Shown: one piece after another, positions 51,223 to 60,587 of the stretch
Layout: the number at the start of each line of letters is the position of its first letter
Numbering within the stretch: position 1 is the stretch's first letter
Assembly: GCA_017622575.1 (NCBI GenBank)
Contig: JAGAQU010000103.1
Span: 18,083-82,082 of the forward strand
Source of the DNA: Lachnospiraceae bacterium
GTDB lineage: Bacteria > Bacillota > Clostridia > Lachnospirales > Lachnospiraceae
Reading direction: 5' to 3'
Length of the DNA: 64,000 bases
Notes under the pieces: model-generated
Seen by the model: the letters and a program-made list of their open reading frames with translations, nothing else
What the model was told of the DNA's origin: nothing
The model's database searches: none
Program-made: the position numbers and the translations under genes

Positions 51223-51258
51223 CCCGTGCCTCTTTATATGATAATATAGAGGCACGGG
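51223..51258 (+). terminator. Hairpin after the carboxypeptidase gene
   Basis: CCCGTGCCTC (51223-51232) pairs perfectly with GAGGCACGGG (51249-51258), extended inside by AT pairs. The T tail is poor (CTTGATCTT), so termination may be weak. Confidence 0.6.
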
Positions 51259-51339
51259 CTTGATCTTAGTTTCCGGCGTGCAGGACCTGAACAGTGTAAA
51301 CTGACAGGATGCGCAAATTAAAAAATAAGAAAAAGGAAA

Positions 51340-52200
51340 ATGAATGTGGCAATATTTTTAGGCATAATAGCAGCAATCGCAATATTTTTTATCATTGTAA
51401 TGATCATCGACTGCAATCGATTCGTGATACGGGAATATACTGTTACGTCTGAGAAATTGAAAAAAAGCGGAAGGTTTATTCTTCTGTCGGATCTGCACAA
51501 TAAATCATTCGGAAAAGATAATCAAAGACTTATTAAAGCAATTGATAAGCAGAATCCGGATGCTATCCTGATTGCAGGTGATATGTATACCTCCGCCAAA
51601 AATGAAAATAATATGGCCAGTGCAGATTTCGTATGCAGACTTGCAGAGAAATATCCTGTCTACTACGGAAATGGCAACCACGAGCACAAGACCAGACTTT
51701 ATCCGGATGTTTTCGGAACCATGTATGAGGATTATATGGCAAAGATCAGGGTAGCAGGAGTGGATATTCTGGTGAATGAAAAGGTGACTCTGCCCTCTTT
51801 TAATATGGATATTTACGGATTGGAGATTGAACGCTCCTATTATAAGAAATTTGTCAGTCAGCACATGGAAACGTCTTATCTGGAAGGTCTCCTTGGAAAT
51901 CCTGACCCGGACAGATTCAATCTTCTGATTGCCCATAATCCCGACTATTTTGAGACCTATGCCAAATGGGGAGCAGATCTTACCGTTTCAGGACATGTTC
52001 ATGGAGGGCTTATGGTTCTGCCCTTTTTGGGAGGTGTGATCTCCCCTAAGCTCTGCCTTTTTCCTCATTATGACGGAGGAAAGTTTGAGAGCGGGGATAA
52101 GGAGATGGTTTTGTCCAGAGGGCTTGGAACCCATACGCTTCCCATCAGGATCTTCAATCCCGGGGAACTTGTGGTGATTGATTTAAAAGAAAAATCATGA
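51340..52200 (+). CDS. Membrane-anchored metallophosphoesterase (YkuE/YaeI-like)
   Basis: A 286-residue protein: N-terminal membrane anchor (about 4-24), then a calcineurin-like phosphoesterase domain. The metal ligands are visible in order: DLH (residue 51 region), GDMY, GNHEH, AHNPD and GHVHGG. It resembles the YkuE group, reported to act on lipid or UDP-sugar phosphates at the membrane; the true substrate here is unknown. ATG 51340 follows AAAGGA. It lies 37 bases before the deoC start and may be co-transcribed with it. Confidence 0.88.
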   Translation: MNVAIFLGIIAAIAIFFIIVMIIDCNRFVIREYTVTSEKLKKSGRFILLSDLHNKSFGKDNQRLIKAIDKQNPDAILIAGDMYTSAKNENNMASADFVCRLAEKYPVYYGNGNHEHKTRLYPDVFGTMYEDYMAKIRVAGVDILVNEKVTLPSFNMDIYGLEIERSYYKKFVSQHMETSYLEGLLGNPDPDRFNLLIAHNPDYFETYAKWGADLTVSGHVHGGLMVLPFLGGVISPKLCLFPHYDGGKFESGDKEMVLSRGLGTHTLPIRIFNPGELVVIDLKEKS

Positions 52201-52237
52201 TAAAATTAGTAACTGCATGAAAAGAGAGGATTTTAAA

Positions 52238-52876
52238 ATGTTGAATACAAAATTATTTGATCACACAATTTTAAAGGCAGATGCAACCAGAGAGGCTGTA
52301 GCTAAAATATGCGAGGAAGCAAAGGAGTACGGCTTTATGTCAGTCTGCGTCAACAGCTATTATACGGCTTTTGTGGCAGAAAAATTAAAGGACAGCGATG
52401 TAAAGGTCTGTACTGTTGTCGGTTTCCCACTGGGGCAGATGAGCACAAAAGCGAAGGCTGCGGAAACGGAACTGGCGGTTAAGGACGGCGCTGACGAAAT
52501 TGATATGGTCATCAATGTGGGAGCACTCAAAGACAAAGAATATGATGTGGTATGTAATGATATCAAAGAAGTAAAAAAAGCATGTGGACAGGCACTTCTT
52601 AAGGTGATTATCGAAACCTGCCTTTTGACGGATGAGGAAAAGGTTAAGGCCTGCGAACTGGCAAAGGAAGCCGGCGCAGACTACGTAAAGACTTCTACCG
52701 GATTTTCAACGGGTGGCGCTGATGCGCATGATGTGGAATTGATGCGCAAAACAGTAGGTGATTCCATGGGCGTTAAGGCATCCGGAGGTATTCGGGATAA
52801 GGAAACGGCAGAAAAGATGGTGAAAGCCGGCGCAAGCCGTCTGGGGACAAGCGCAACTGTCGCTATCTGTAAGTAG
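52238..52876 (+). CDS. deoC: Deoxyribose-phosphate aldolase
   Basis: A 212-residue class I aldolase cleaving 2-deoxyribose 5-phosphate to glyceraldehyde 3-phosphate and acetaldehyde in deoxynucleoside breakdown. Motifs: [10 protein letters not shown] at the start, [31 protein letters not shown] (Schiff-base neighbourhood) and [13 protein letters not shown] with the catalytic Lys, then [11 protein letters not shown] 52238 follows AGAGAGGA; the ATG seven codons upstream overlaps that site. No other deoxynucleoside genes are adjacent. The scpA gene starts 14 bases after its stop. Confidence 0.97.
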   Translation: MLNTKLFDHTILKADATREAVAKICEEAKEYGFMSVCVNSYYTAFVAEKLKDSDVKVCTVVGFPLGQMSTKAKAAETELAVKDGADEIDMVINVGALKDKEYDVVCNDIKEVKKACGQALLKVIIETCLLTDEEKVKACELAKEAGADYVKTSTGFSTGGADAHDVELMRKTVGDSMGVKASGGIRDKETAEKMVKAGASRLGTSATVAICK

Positions 52877-52890
52877 AAAGGCAATAGGAT

Positions 52891-53637
52891 ATGGCAATAT
52901 CTGTTAAGCTTCAGGTGTTTGAGGGACCTCTCGATCTGTTGCTCCACCTGATTGAAAAGAATAAGATCGATATTTATGATATTCCCATTGTGGAAATCAC
53001 GGCTCAGTATCTGGAATACATACAGCAAATGCAGACAGAAGATATGAATGTGATGAGTGAATTTTTGGTTATGGCTGCCACTTTGCTTGATATCAAATGC
53101 CGTATGCTTCTTCCCAAGGAAGTAAATGAGGAGGGAGAAGAGGAAGATCCGAGAGCCGAGCTGGTTCAAAAGCTGTTGGAATATAAAATGTACAAATATA
53201 TGTCCTTTGAGTTGAAGGACAGGCAGGTTGACGCTGCTCATACTTTATTCAAAGAGAAAACACTGCCGAAGGAAGTGGAAGACTACAGACCGCCGATTGA
53301 TTATGGCGTACTGCTTGGAGATGCAGATTTGAATAAACTTCAAAATCTGTTTAAATCGGTTATGAAGAGACAGGAGGATAAGATCGACCCTGTCAGGAGT
53401 CATTTTGGAAATATTGAAAAAGATGAAATCGATATGGATCAGAAAACGATTTATATTGAAGAGTATATCGGCAGACACAAAACCTTCAGCTTCAGGGCGC
53501 TTCTTGAAAAACAGCACAGCAAGATGGAAGTGATAGTTACCTTTCTCGTTATGCTGGAACTCATGAAGATCGGTAAGGTTTCTGTGGTGCAGGAAGACAC
53601 GTTTGATGATATTCTCATTACCTCAAATGTGGCATAG
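52891..53637 (+). CDS. scpA: Segregation and condensation protein A
   Basis: A 248-residue kleisin subunit of the SMC-ScpAB condensin. The N-terminal domain shows VFEGPLDLLLHLIEKNKIDIYDIPI, the ScpA signature. The acidic linker EEGEEEDPRAELVQKLLEYK and the C-terminal winged helix (FRALLEKQHSKMEVIVTFLVMLELMK) follow. It lies between deoC and scpB; scpB starts 12 bases after its stop, so the two are co-expressed, as is usual. Confidence 0.97.
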   Translation: MAISVKLQVFEGPLDLLLHLIEKNKIDIYDIPIVEITAQYLEYIQQMQTEDMNVMSEFLVMAATLLDIKCRMLLPKEVNEEGEEEDPRAELVQKLLEYKMYKYMSFELKDRQVDAAHTLFKEKTLPKEVEDYRPPIDYGVLLGDADLNKLQNLFKSVMKRQEDKIDPVRSHFGNIEKDEIDMDQKTIYIEEYIGRHKTFSFRALLEKQHSKMEVIVTFLVMLELMKIGKVSVVQEDTFDDILITSNVA

Positions 53638-53649
53638 GAGGTTGCTTAA

Positions 53650-54219
53650 GTGGAAAGAGACAAGGCAAAAGCAGTGCTGGAATCCATACTTTTTACGATG
53701 GGTGAATCCGTAGAGGTTGAAAGACTGGCAACTGTGATAGAGGAAGATAAGAAGACAACGAAAGAACTTCTGCTCGAAATGAAGGAGGGCTATGACAGCC
53801 GGGAATGCGGTATTACGCTGATGGAGCTTGAGGATTCCTTTCAAATGTGTACCAAGGGCGACATGTATGAGTATCTGATCAAAATTGCCAAGACACCAAG
53901 AAAATATGTGCTGACAGATACGCTTTTGGAGACCTTGTCCATCATTGCCTATAAGCAGCCAATCACCAGACTGGAGATTGAAAAGATCAGGGGAGTCAGC
54001 TGTGATCATGCAGTCAACAGACTTGTGGAATTTGGTTTGATTGCTGAGGTCGGCAGAATGGATGCTCCGGGACGGCCTCTGCTTTTTGGAACAACTGAGG
54101 AATTTTTACGCAGCTTTGGCGTGAAGTCATTGGAGGAATTGCCCGAGCTGTCCCAGGTGCAGATTGCGGAATTTAAAGAGCAGGCGGAAGCAGAAATCAG
54201 CTTGAGTGTAGATGTATAG
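53650..54219 (+). CDS. scpB: Segregation and condensation protein B
   Basis: A 189-residue partner of ScpA, with two winged-helix domains. Motifs: KAVLESILFTMGESVEVERLA at the start and TLSIIAYKQPITRLEIEKIRGV followed by GRMDAPGRPLLFGTTEEFL, typical of ScpB. It starts with GTG 53650 because GGAGG lies nine bases upstream and no ATG is nearby in frame. A hairpin CCGGCTTT/AAAGCCGG lies between it and the next gene (about 54234-54271), without a T tail. Confidence 0.97.
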   Translation: MERDKAKAVLESILFTMGESVEVERLATVIEEDKKTTKELLLEMKEGYDSRECGITLMELEDSFQMCTKGDMYEYLIKIAKTPRKYVLTDTLLETLSIIAYKQPITRLEIEKIRGVSCDHAVNRLVEFGLIAEVGRMDAPGRPLLFGTTEEFLRSFGVKSLEELPELSQVQIAEFKEQAEAEISLSVDV

Positions 54220-54275
54220 GGATATTTGTGAACCGGCTTTCATAAGATGAAAGAAAGAGAAAAGCCGGATTCTGT

Positions 54276-55556
54276 ATGAAATATAAATCTATGAAAGTAA
54301 AAGTGTTACTGCTTTTTCTGTTTCTGATGCTGTTTCCCATTTTCCTGTATATGGGGGAAGTAAAGGCGGAAGAAAACGGAAAAAACAGTACAAGTCTTAA
54401 GCTGTACGCCCAATCGGCCATTTTGATGGATGCCGGTTCCGGGCGTATTTTATATGAAAAAAACAGCGAAGAAATACGTCCCATGGCAAGCACCACCAAA
54501 ATTATGACCTGTATACTGGCGCTGGAATACGGGAATTTGGAAGATTTTGTGGAGGTGTCTTCCTATGCGGCTTCCATGCCTAAGGTAAAGCTGAATATGC
54601 GGGCGGGGGAGCGATATTGCTTAAAGGATCTGCTCTATTCCCTGATGCTGGAATCTCATAATGATTCTGCAGTAGCCATTGCAGAGCATATAGGAGGAAG
54701 CGTAGAGGGATTTGCCGCCATGATGAACCAGAAAGCAAAAGATATCGGTTGTTTTGATACCTTTTTCATTACGCCGAACGGGCTGGATGCCGCTGCCACA
54801 ACTCCGGATGGAGAGACGAAAATCCATTCTACCACGGCGGCGGACCTGGCAAAAATCATGTCCTATTGCATAATGGATTCGCCCGCAAAAGAGGAATTTT
54901 TAAACATTACGAGAACTCCTTCTTATCAGTTTGAAGGTTACAGGGAAAAAGAAGGGAAAATCGAAAACAGCGGACGAAGCTTCAGCTGCTATAATCACAA
55001 CGCATTTCTTTCCATGATGGAGGGAGCGCTGTCCGGGAAAACAGGGTTTACGGGAAATGCGGGATATTGCTATGTGGGAAGCTTGAAGAGAGATGACAGA
55101 ATCTTTGTTGTGGCGCTTCTTGGCTGTGGATGGCCGAACAACAGGGGATATAAGTGGAGTGATACCAAAAAGCTTATGGCGTACGGACTCGAGAATTTTA
55201 CCTATCATTCGCTGAATGAGGTGAAAGTTGATGAGGGGAGTCTTGCCCCAATACCGGTCGTAGGCGGACAGACAGATAAAATCGGAGAAAGCATCTCTGT
55301 TCCCGTTACTGTGGTAACAAAAGAAGCAGGTATAGAAGGAGTGCTTCTGAAGGAAGATGAATCTTTTGAAAAAAGGGAAGAAATTGCAAAGGAATTGGAA
55401 GCACCTGTAGAAAAAGGAACAGAGGTAGGTAAGATCACTTATCTGGTAGACGGAGAAATTTATGGAATCGATTATGTTATCACGGCCGATAATGTAAAGA
55501 AAATTGATTTTACGTGGTGTTTTTGGCAGGTGATAAAACATTACAGTATTTTCTGA
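54276..55556 (+). CDS. D-alanyl-D-alanine carboxypeptidase (second PBP5-type copy)
   Basis: A 426-residue secreted penicillin-binding protein. Signal peptide about 1-31 (ending VKAEE), then SxxK in MASTTKIM, SHN in LESHNDS and KTG in SGKTGFTG. The C-terminal domain from about 315 is followed by a hydrophobic end FTWCFWQVIKHYSIF that may insert in the membrane. It carries an unusual Cys-containing loop before the KTG box. The start ATG 54276 has only a weak ribosome binding site; ATG 54291 is an alternative. It follows scpB and lies 30 bases before the asparaginase gene. Its homologue at 50036 differs clearly in sequence, so this is not a recent duplication. Confidence 0.92.
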   Translation: MKYKSMKVKVLLLFLFLMLFPIFLYMGEVKAEENGKNSTSLKLYAQSAILMDAGSGRILYEKNSEEIRPMASTTKIMTCILALEYGNLEDFVEVSSYAASMPKVKLNMRAGERYCLKDLLYSLMLESHNDSAVAIAEHIGGSVEGFAAMMNQKAKDIGCFDTFFITPNGLDAAATTPDGETKIHSTTAADLAKIMSYCIMDSPAKEEFLNITRTPSYQFEGYREKEGKIENSGRSFSCYNHNAFLSMMEGALSGKTGFTGNAGYCYVGSLKRDDRIFVVALLGCGWPNNRGYKWSDTKKLMAYGLENFTYHSLNEVKVDEGSLAPIPVVGGQTDKIGESISVPVTVVTKEAGIEGVLLKEDESFEKREEIAKELEAPVEKGTEVGKITYLVDGEIYGIDYVITADNVKKIDFTWCFWQVIKHYSIF

Positions 55557-55586
55557 TAAAAAATACGGGAAGAAAGGAAAAGAAAA

Positions 55587-56639
55587 ATGAAAAAAATTCT
55601 GGTTGTATTAACGGGAGGTACCATTGGAAGCAGGGTAGATAATGACGTGATCGATGTGAGCGATACCTCTCCGTACCGGCTGCTTTCTTTGTATGAGGAG
55701 TCTTATGGCAGGGAAGCGTTTGAAGTGATACAGCCTATCAATATCTTAAGTGAAAACATGACACCGGATTCTCTTTTGATTCTTTTGAAAGCACTTGACC
55801 GGATACCCTACGGGGAATATGCGGGGATCATTGTGGCGCACGGATCCGATACGTTGTCCTATACCTCTGCATTTGCCGGGCTTTTGTTCCATCATATCCC
55901 TGTCCCCATGATCCTGATTGCAAGTAACTATCCGCTGGGACAGGAGGGAAGCAATGGTCTTAATAATTTTGCGAGAGCCGTGGAATTTATCCGGGGACAA
56001 AATATGAAAGGTGTCTTTACCTTGTATCAGGATCGGGAAGGAGTCGATCAGGTATATCTTGCGACAAGAATTCACGAGGCAGAACCTGTCCATGATCAGT
56101 TCCGGGATTTTAGCGGTTGCGCATTCGGAAGAATGGAGAATGGAAGATTTCTTCTTCGAACGGAAAAGAATGATGAAGAAAGCCGGATGATAGAAAAGGA
56201 ATTGAAAAAAGACAGAAAACAAAAACTGATGGTGCCGGATTCTTTTTCAAACAAAGTGATGATGATCAGGCCTTATCCGGGGATGGACTATTCTGTTTTT
56301 CGGTTTGATGAGAATAATAAGCCTGCTGCAGTTCTCCATTATCTTTATCATTCCGCAACAGCCTGCCTTTCCGGGGAGGAATACAATTTCCTTTCCTTCG
56401 CACAGCGTTGCAGAAGGCAGAACATTGACGTATATACCGCTTCCTATAAAAGAACGGACGGAAAACAGTATGCAACGGGTGATGTTCTCCTAAAAGCAGG
56501 GGTAATCCCTCTTCTCAATATTTCACCGGAGGCAGCTTATGCGAAGCTGATGCTCATATATAATAGTAAAAAGCCGATGGACAGAGAATTCTTGCAGGAA
56601 AATATTTATTTTGAGTGTATAGAAGGCGGAAATGTGTAA
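55587..56639 (+). CDS. Asparaginase family protein
   Basis: A 350-residue protein of the bacterial L-asparaginase fold. The first catalytic Thr lies in VLTGGTIGSRVD, the second motif is HGSDTLSYTSAF. The C-terminal domain is present and the total length is usual. No signal peptide is seen, so a cytoplasmic type I-like enzyme hydrolysing asparagine to aspartate and ammonia is likely; other amidohydrolases (GatD-like) share the fold. ATG 55587 follows AAAGGAAAAG. It is last in the scpAB-carboxypeptidase gene run; T-rich sequence follows its stop. Confidence 0.85.
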   Translation: MKKILVVLTGGTIGSRVDNDVIDVSDTSPYRLLSLYEESYGREAFEVIQPINILSENMTPDSLLILLKALDRIPYGEYAGIIVAHGSDTLSYTSAFAGLLFHHIPVPMILIASNYPLGQEGSNGLNNFARAVEFIRGQNMKGVFTLYQDREGVDQVYLATRIHEAEPVHDQFRDFSGCAFGRMENGRFLLRTEKNDEESRMIEKELKKDRKQKLMVPDSFSNKVMMIRPYPGMDYSVFRFDENNKPAAVLHYLYHSATACLSGEEYNFLSFAQRCRRQNIDVYTASYKRTDGKQYATGDVLLKAGVIPLLNISPEAAYAKLMLIYNSKKPMDREFLQENIYFECIEGGNV

Positions 56640-56686
56640 AAATTGTATAAATTTTGAATTTTTTTCTAGGCGAATGAAAGCTTTTG

Positions 56687-56695
56687 TGTTATACT
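56687..56695 (+). promoter_or_regulatory. Extended -10 promoter of the decarboxylase operon
   Basis: TGT-TATACT (56687-56695) is an extended -10 box; no good -35 is seen at the right distance. It is the best candidate for the start of the five-gene operon. Confidence 0.5.
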
Positions 56696-56703
56696 ACCAT
56701 AGA

Positions 56704-56732
56704 CGCATTTATGGGGTTATTATGCCCCTGCG
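56704..56732 (+). promoter_or_regulatory. 5' leader hairpin of the decarboxylase operon
   Basis: GGGG (56713-56716) pairs with CCCC (56725-56728), and CGCA (56704-56707) with TGCG (56729-56732) after a 5-base bulge. It would be at the very 5' end of the operon mRNA and may protect it. Confidence 0.4.
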
Positions 56733-56775
56733 AATTAAGTTATTATTTTTTTAATATAAAATGGAGGGCTGAAAA

Positions 56776-58206
56776 ATGAGTACTACTTCACAGGCGAGTC
56801 AAAGAATTACAGCTTTACTCGATGAAAACAGTTTCGTTGAGATCGGCGGATTGGTTACAGCCAGAAGCACAGATTTCAATCTGAAACAGACAGAAACTCC
56901 TTCTGACGGTGTCATTACCGGCTATGGAGTGATAGGCGGCAACCTTGTGTATGTTTACAGCCAGGACGCATCTGTATTAAACGGTTCCGTCGGCGAAATG
57001 CATGCAAAGAAAATTGCTAACCTCTATGATCTGGCACTTAAGACAGGAGCACCCGTGATCGGGTTGATCGATTCTGCCGGACTTAGATTACAGGAAGCAA
57101 CAGATGCTTTAAACGGATTTGGTGAAATTTATTTAAAGCAGGTAAAGGCTTCCGGAGTGATTCCTCAGATTACAGCAGTTTTTGGAAGCTGTGGCGGCGG
57201 ACTTGCTCTTATCCCTACTTTGACAGACTTTACCTTCATGGAAGGTTCCAAGGCGAAGTTGTTCGTAAATTCTCCCAATGCACTGGATGGAAATTCAGTT
57301 TCGAAGTGTGATACCGCAGCAGCTAAATTCCAAAGCGAAGAGGCTGGTATTGTGGATGTTGTTGCTGATGAAGCATCTGTTCTTGCACAGATCAGAGAAC
57401 TCGTTGCAATGCTTCCCGCAAACAACGAGGATGACATGTCCTTTGAAGAGTGCACAGATGATCTGAACAGAGCATGTGCAGAGATCGCTAATTGTGTAGG
57501 AGATACATCTATTGCACTTTCTCAGATTGCTGATAACGGCATTGTTTTTGAAGTAAAGCGTGAGTATGCTAAGGATATGGTGACAGGCTTTATTAAATTA
57601 AACGGTGTTACTGTTGGTGCAGTTGCAAACAGAACGGAAGTTTACGGAGAAGACGGAACCGTTACAGAAAAGTTTGATGCGGTATTATCTGCAGCAGGAT
57701 GTGACAAAGCAGCTGATTTTATTAACTTCTGTGATGCATTTGAAATTCCTGTATTATCTCTTACCAATGTGAAGGGCTTCAAGGCAGACAAATGCAATGA
57801 AAAGAAGATTGCTAAAGCAGCAGCCCGCCTTACATATGCATTTGCAAATGCTACCGTTCCCAAGGTAAATGTGATCATTGGACAGGCTTACGGAAGCGCA
57901 TACGTAGCAATGAACTCCAAGGCTATCGGAGCCGATATCACCATGGCATGGCCTGATGCGCAGGTCGGAAGTATGGATGCCAAGTTGGCAGCCAAGATCA
58001 TCTGCGACGGACAGGGTGCTGATGCCATTGAGGAATGCGCAAAAGAATATGCTGCTCTTCAGACAAGCGCATCAAGTGCAGCAAAGAGAGGCTATGTAGA
58101 TCAGATTGTTGAACCCGTCGATACCCGTAAGTATGTAATCGGCGCTTTTGAAATGCTGTTCACCAAGAGGGAAGACCGTCCTGCAAAGAAACATGGTACA
58201 GTCTAG
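56776..58206 (+). CDS. Acyl-CoA-type carboxyltransferase subunit (MmdA/12S-like)
   Basis: A 476-residue carboxyltransferase of the crotonase-like MmdA/PccB/12S family, which moves CO2 between a CoA ester and biotin. Motifs: GAPVIGLIDSAGLRLQE, FGSCGGGLALIPTLTDF (oxyanion loop) in the N half, and IGQAYGSAYVAMNS and DITMAWPDAQVGSM in the C half. It is shorter than the usual 510-530 residues. ATG 56776 follows GGAGGGC. It is the first of five genes: this subunit, an OadG-like protein, biotin carrier, beta subunit, and a pyruvate/oxaloacetate-type carboxyltransferase. Its CoA substrate is not evident; methylmalonyl-CoA is the most common in this context. Confidence 0.85.
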   Translation: MSTTSQASQRITALLDENSFVEIGGLVTARSTDFNLKQTETPSDGVITGYGVIGGNLVYVYSQDASVLNGSVGEMHAKKIANLYDLALKTGAPVIGLIDSAGLRLQEATDALNGFGEIYLKQVKASGVIPQITAVFGSCGGGLALIPTLTDFTFMEGSKAKLFVNSPNALDGNSVSKCDTAAAKFQSEEAGIVDVVADEASVLAQIRELVAMLPANNEDDMSFEECTDDLNRACAEIANCVGDTSIALSQIADNGIVFEVKREYAKDMVTGFIKLNGVTVGAVANRTEVYGEDGTVTEKFDAVLSAAGCDKAADFINFCDAFEIPVLSLTNVKGFKADKCNEKKIAKAAARLTYAFANATVPKVNVIIGQAYGSAYVAMNSKAIGADITMAWPDAQVGSMDAKLAAKIICDGQGADAIEECAKEYAALQTSASSAAKRGYVDQIVEPVDTRKYVIGAFEMLFTKREDRPAKKHGTV

Positions 58207-58224
58207 AAAGGATGATTACTTAAT

Positions 58225-58947
58225 ATGAAAAAATGGTTGTTAATATTAGGTATGATTACCTGTATGATGGGCCTTACAGCATGTGGCCAGGCAGAGGAAA
58301 TCACCCCTCTCATGACCACAGAGGAAGCGGCGCAGTATGCAGAACAGAATATCAATACAATAAATCAGGTTGTTCTGCAGGGAGCGCAGGATCAGGTAAC
58401 TGATCCGGTATGGAGCAAAGCTCTTGAAAGCTGGATCAAGGCTACAGAGGATATGGGTAGTTATGAAGGAATTGTCAGCACCGAATCGGAATTTGATGAG
58501 AAAGACGGTGTGATCGATACCACCATCAAGGGTTCCAAACGTAATGCAATCGTGGAATTCGTGTTTGATAATCAGGCAATTACCGGTGTGGCTGTCAATG
58601 TAGAGTATACATTCGGTGAAAAAATGGAAAAGGCAGCGTTAAATACACTTCTTGGTATGGGAACCGTGTTTATCGTGCTGATCCTGATCAGTCTGATTAT
58701 CAGCTGCTTTAATTTCATTCCTAAGATTCAGGCAAAATTTGCAAAGAAGCCGAAGAAGGAAGAGGTTAAATCTGCAGCAGTTGATAATACCATCGCACAG
58801 ATTATCGAAAAAGAAGAGTTATCAGATGACCTTGAACTGGTTGCAGTTATTGCGGCAGCGATCGCTGCAAGCGAAGGAGCATCATCCACAGACGGATTTG
58901 TGGTAAGAAGCATTAAGCGTGCCGGAAATAAATGGCAGAGAGCATAG
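58225..58947 (+). CDS. OadG-family sodium pump subunit fused to a lipoprotein-like domain
   Basis: A 240-residue protein. It begins with a lipoprotein-like signal (LTACG near residue 20), then an extracytoplasmic domain of about 110 residues of DUF3887-like character, then the membrane helix and surroundings typical of OadG/gamma-delta subunits (NTLLGMGTVFIVLILISLII at 139-158). The cytoplasmic end is LVAVIAAAIAASEGAS and RSIKRAGNKW. The helix part anchors and assembles the decarboxylase. The outer domain is not part of classical OadG (about 80 residues). ATG 58225 has AAAGGA about 12 bases upstream. It lies in the middle of the decarboxylase operon. Confidence 0.82.
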   Translation: MKKWLLILGMITCMMGLTACGQAEEITPLMTTEEAAQYAEQNINTINQVVLQGAQDQVTDPVWSKALESWIKATEDMGSYEGIVSTESEFDEKDGVIDTTIKGSKRNAIVEFVFDNQAITGVAVNVEYTFGEKMEKAALNTLLGMGTVFIVLILISLIISCFNFIPKIQAKFAKKPKKEEVKSAAVDNTIAQIIEKEELSDDLELVAVIAAAIAASEGASSTDGFVVRSIKRAGNKWQRA

Positions 58948-58972
58948 TTAATTAATTAAGGAGGATTTAATA

Positions 58973-59344
58973 ATGAAAAATTATACAATTACCGTAAATG
59001 GCAACGTATATGATGTTGTAGTAGAAGAAGGTGCCAGCACAGGCGCACCCGTAGCAGCAGCTCCCAAAGCACCCAAGGCAGCTCCCAAGGCAGCACCTGC
59101 AGCAGCTCCCAAAGCAGCAGCCGGCGCAGGAAGCATCAAGGTAGAAGCAGGAGCAGCTGGTAAGGTATTTAAGATTGAAGCTAAAGTTGGACAGGCTGTA
59201 AAGGCCGGAGATGCCATCGTAGTTGTGGAAGCTATGAAGATGGAAATTCCCGTTGTTGCACCTCAGGATGGTACTGTTGCAAGTATCGATGTAGCTGTTG
59301 GTGATCCTGTTGAAGCAGGCGCATTACTGGCAACACTGAACTAA
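58973..59344 (+). CDS. Biotin carrier protein of the decarboxylase
   Basis: A 123-residue protein. N-terminal 20 residues form a short domain (YTITVNGNVYDVVVEEG), then an Ala/Pro/Lys-rich flexible linker (about 25-52), then a biotinyl domain with the biotin-accepting Lys in VVEAMKMEIPV. It carries CO2 as carboxybiotin between carboxyltransferase and membrane subunit. AAGGAGG precedes ATG 58973. It is the only biotin domain in the operon and so probably serves both carboxyltransferases. Confidence 0.96.
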   Translation: MKNYTITVNGNVYDVVVEEGASTGAPVAAAPKAPKAAPKAAPAAAPKAAAGAGSIKVEAGAAGKVFKIEAKVGQAVKAGDAIVVVEAMKMEIPVVAPQDGTVASIDVAVGDPVEAGALLATLN

Positions 59345-59412
59345 TACGGTGCAGATGCACACGAGTTCATTTCTGACGTGTGTACTTGAGAAAACAACAG
59401 GAGGTAAAAGAA

Positions 59413-60564
59413 ATGGATTATATTGTAACTACACTTGACAATCTGATCCATCAGACGGCTTTCTTCAATCTGACCTGGGGAAATTATCTGATGATCGTTG
59501 TTGCCTGTGTATTTCTTTATCTTGCGATTGCAAAGGGCTTTGAACCATTGCTCCTCACACCGATCGCATTTGGTATGTTGCTTGTAAACATTTATCCTGA
59601 TATCATCATGAGTATTGAAGATTCAGCGAATGGTGTGGGCGGCTTACTGTATTATTTTTATCTCTTAGATGAGTGGGCAATCTTACCATCCCTGATCTTC
59701 ATGGGTGTGGGTGCCATGACAGACTTTGGTCCCCTGATTGCAAATCCTAAGAGCTTTTTACTCGGTGCTGCAGCACAGTTCGGTATTTTCGCAGCATATT
59801 TCGGAGCAATTGCACTTGGCTTTAACGATAAGGCTGCAGCGGCAATCTCCATTATCGGTGGTGCAGACGGTCCTACCTCCATTTTCCTGGCAGGTAAATT
59901 AGGACAGACTGCTTTACTTGGACCTATCGCAGTGGCAGCATATTCCTATATGTCACTGGTGCCGATCATTCAGCCGCCTATTATGAAACTGCTCACAACA
60001 GAGAAGGAAAGAAAGATCAAGATGGGTCAGCTTCGTCCTGTATCCAAGCTGGAAAAGATTTTATTCCCGATCGTTGTTACTATTGTAGTTTGTCTGATCC
60101 TTCCTACCACAGCACCCCTTGTCGGTATGCTGATGTTAGGTAACCTGTTCAGAGAATCCGGCGTTGTCAGACAGCTGACAGATACAGCATCCAATGCGCT
60201 GATGTATATTGTAGTTATTTTGCTTGGCACTTCCGTAGGTGCTACCACAAGTGCAGAAGCGTTCCTTAACGTTGATACGCTTAAGATCGTTGCACTTGGT
60301 CTGATTGCATTTGCATTCGGTACGGCAGCCGGAGTATTGTTTGGTAAGTTGATGTGCATTGCCACTCATGGTAAGGTGAATCCCCTTATCGGTTCCGCCG
60401 GTGTATCCGCAGTTCCCATGGCTGCAAGAGTTTCCCAGAAGGTTGGTGCGGAGGCAGATCCTACAAACTTCCTTTTAATGCATGCAATGGGACCTAACGT
60501 AGCAGGTGTTATCGGTACGGCAGTTGCAGCCGGTACCTTTATGGCAGTATTTGGAGTATTCTAG
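59413..60564 (+). CDS. Sodium ion-translocating decarboxylase beta subunit
   Basis: A 383-residue membrane protein of the OadB/MmdB/GcdB family, which decarboxylates carboxybiotin and couples this to export of sodium ions. Family hallmarks: [16 protein letters not shown] with the Asp essential in family members, [29 protein letters not shown], and [19 protein letters not shown]. About nine to eleven helices. Start ATG 59413 has GGAGG eight bases upstream; an in-frame start at 59380 overlaps that site. It belongs to the operon 56776-62024 and generates the sodium motive force. Confidence 0.96.
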   Translation: MDYIVTTLDNLIHQTAFFNLTWGNYLMIVVACVFLYLAIAKGFEPLLLTPIAFGMLLVNIYPDIIMSIEDSANGVGGLLYYFYLLDEWAILPSLIFMGVGAMTDFGPLIANPKSFLLGAAAQFGIFAAYFGAIALGFNDKAAAAISIIGGADGPTSIFLAGKLGQTALLGPIAVAAYSYMSLVPIIQPPIMKLLTTEKERKIKMGQLRPVSKLEKILFPIVVTIVVCLILPTTAPLVGMLMLGNLFRESGVVRQLTDTASNALMYIVVILLGTSVGATTSAEAFLNVDTLKIVALGLIAFAFGTAAGVLFGKLMCIATHGKVNPLIGSAGVSAVPMAARVSQKVGAEADPTNFLLMHAMGPNVAGVIGTAVAAGTFMAVFGVF

Positions 60565-60587
60565 AAAATAATAAGGAGGATTTTAAA

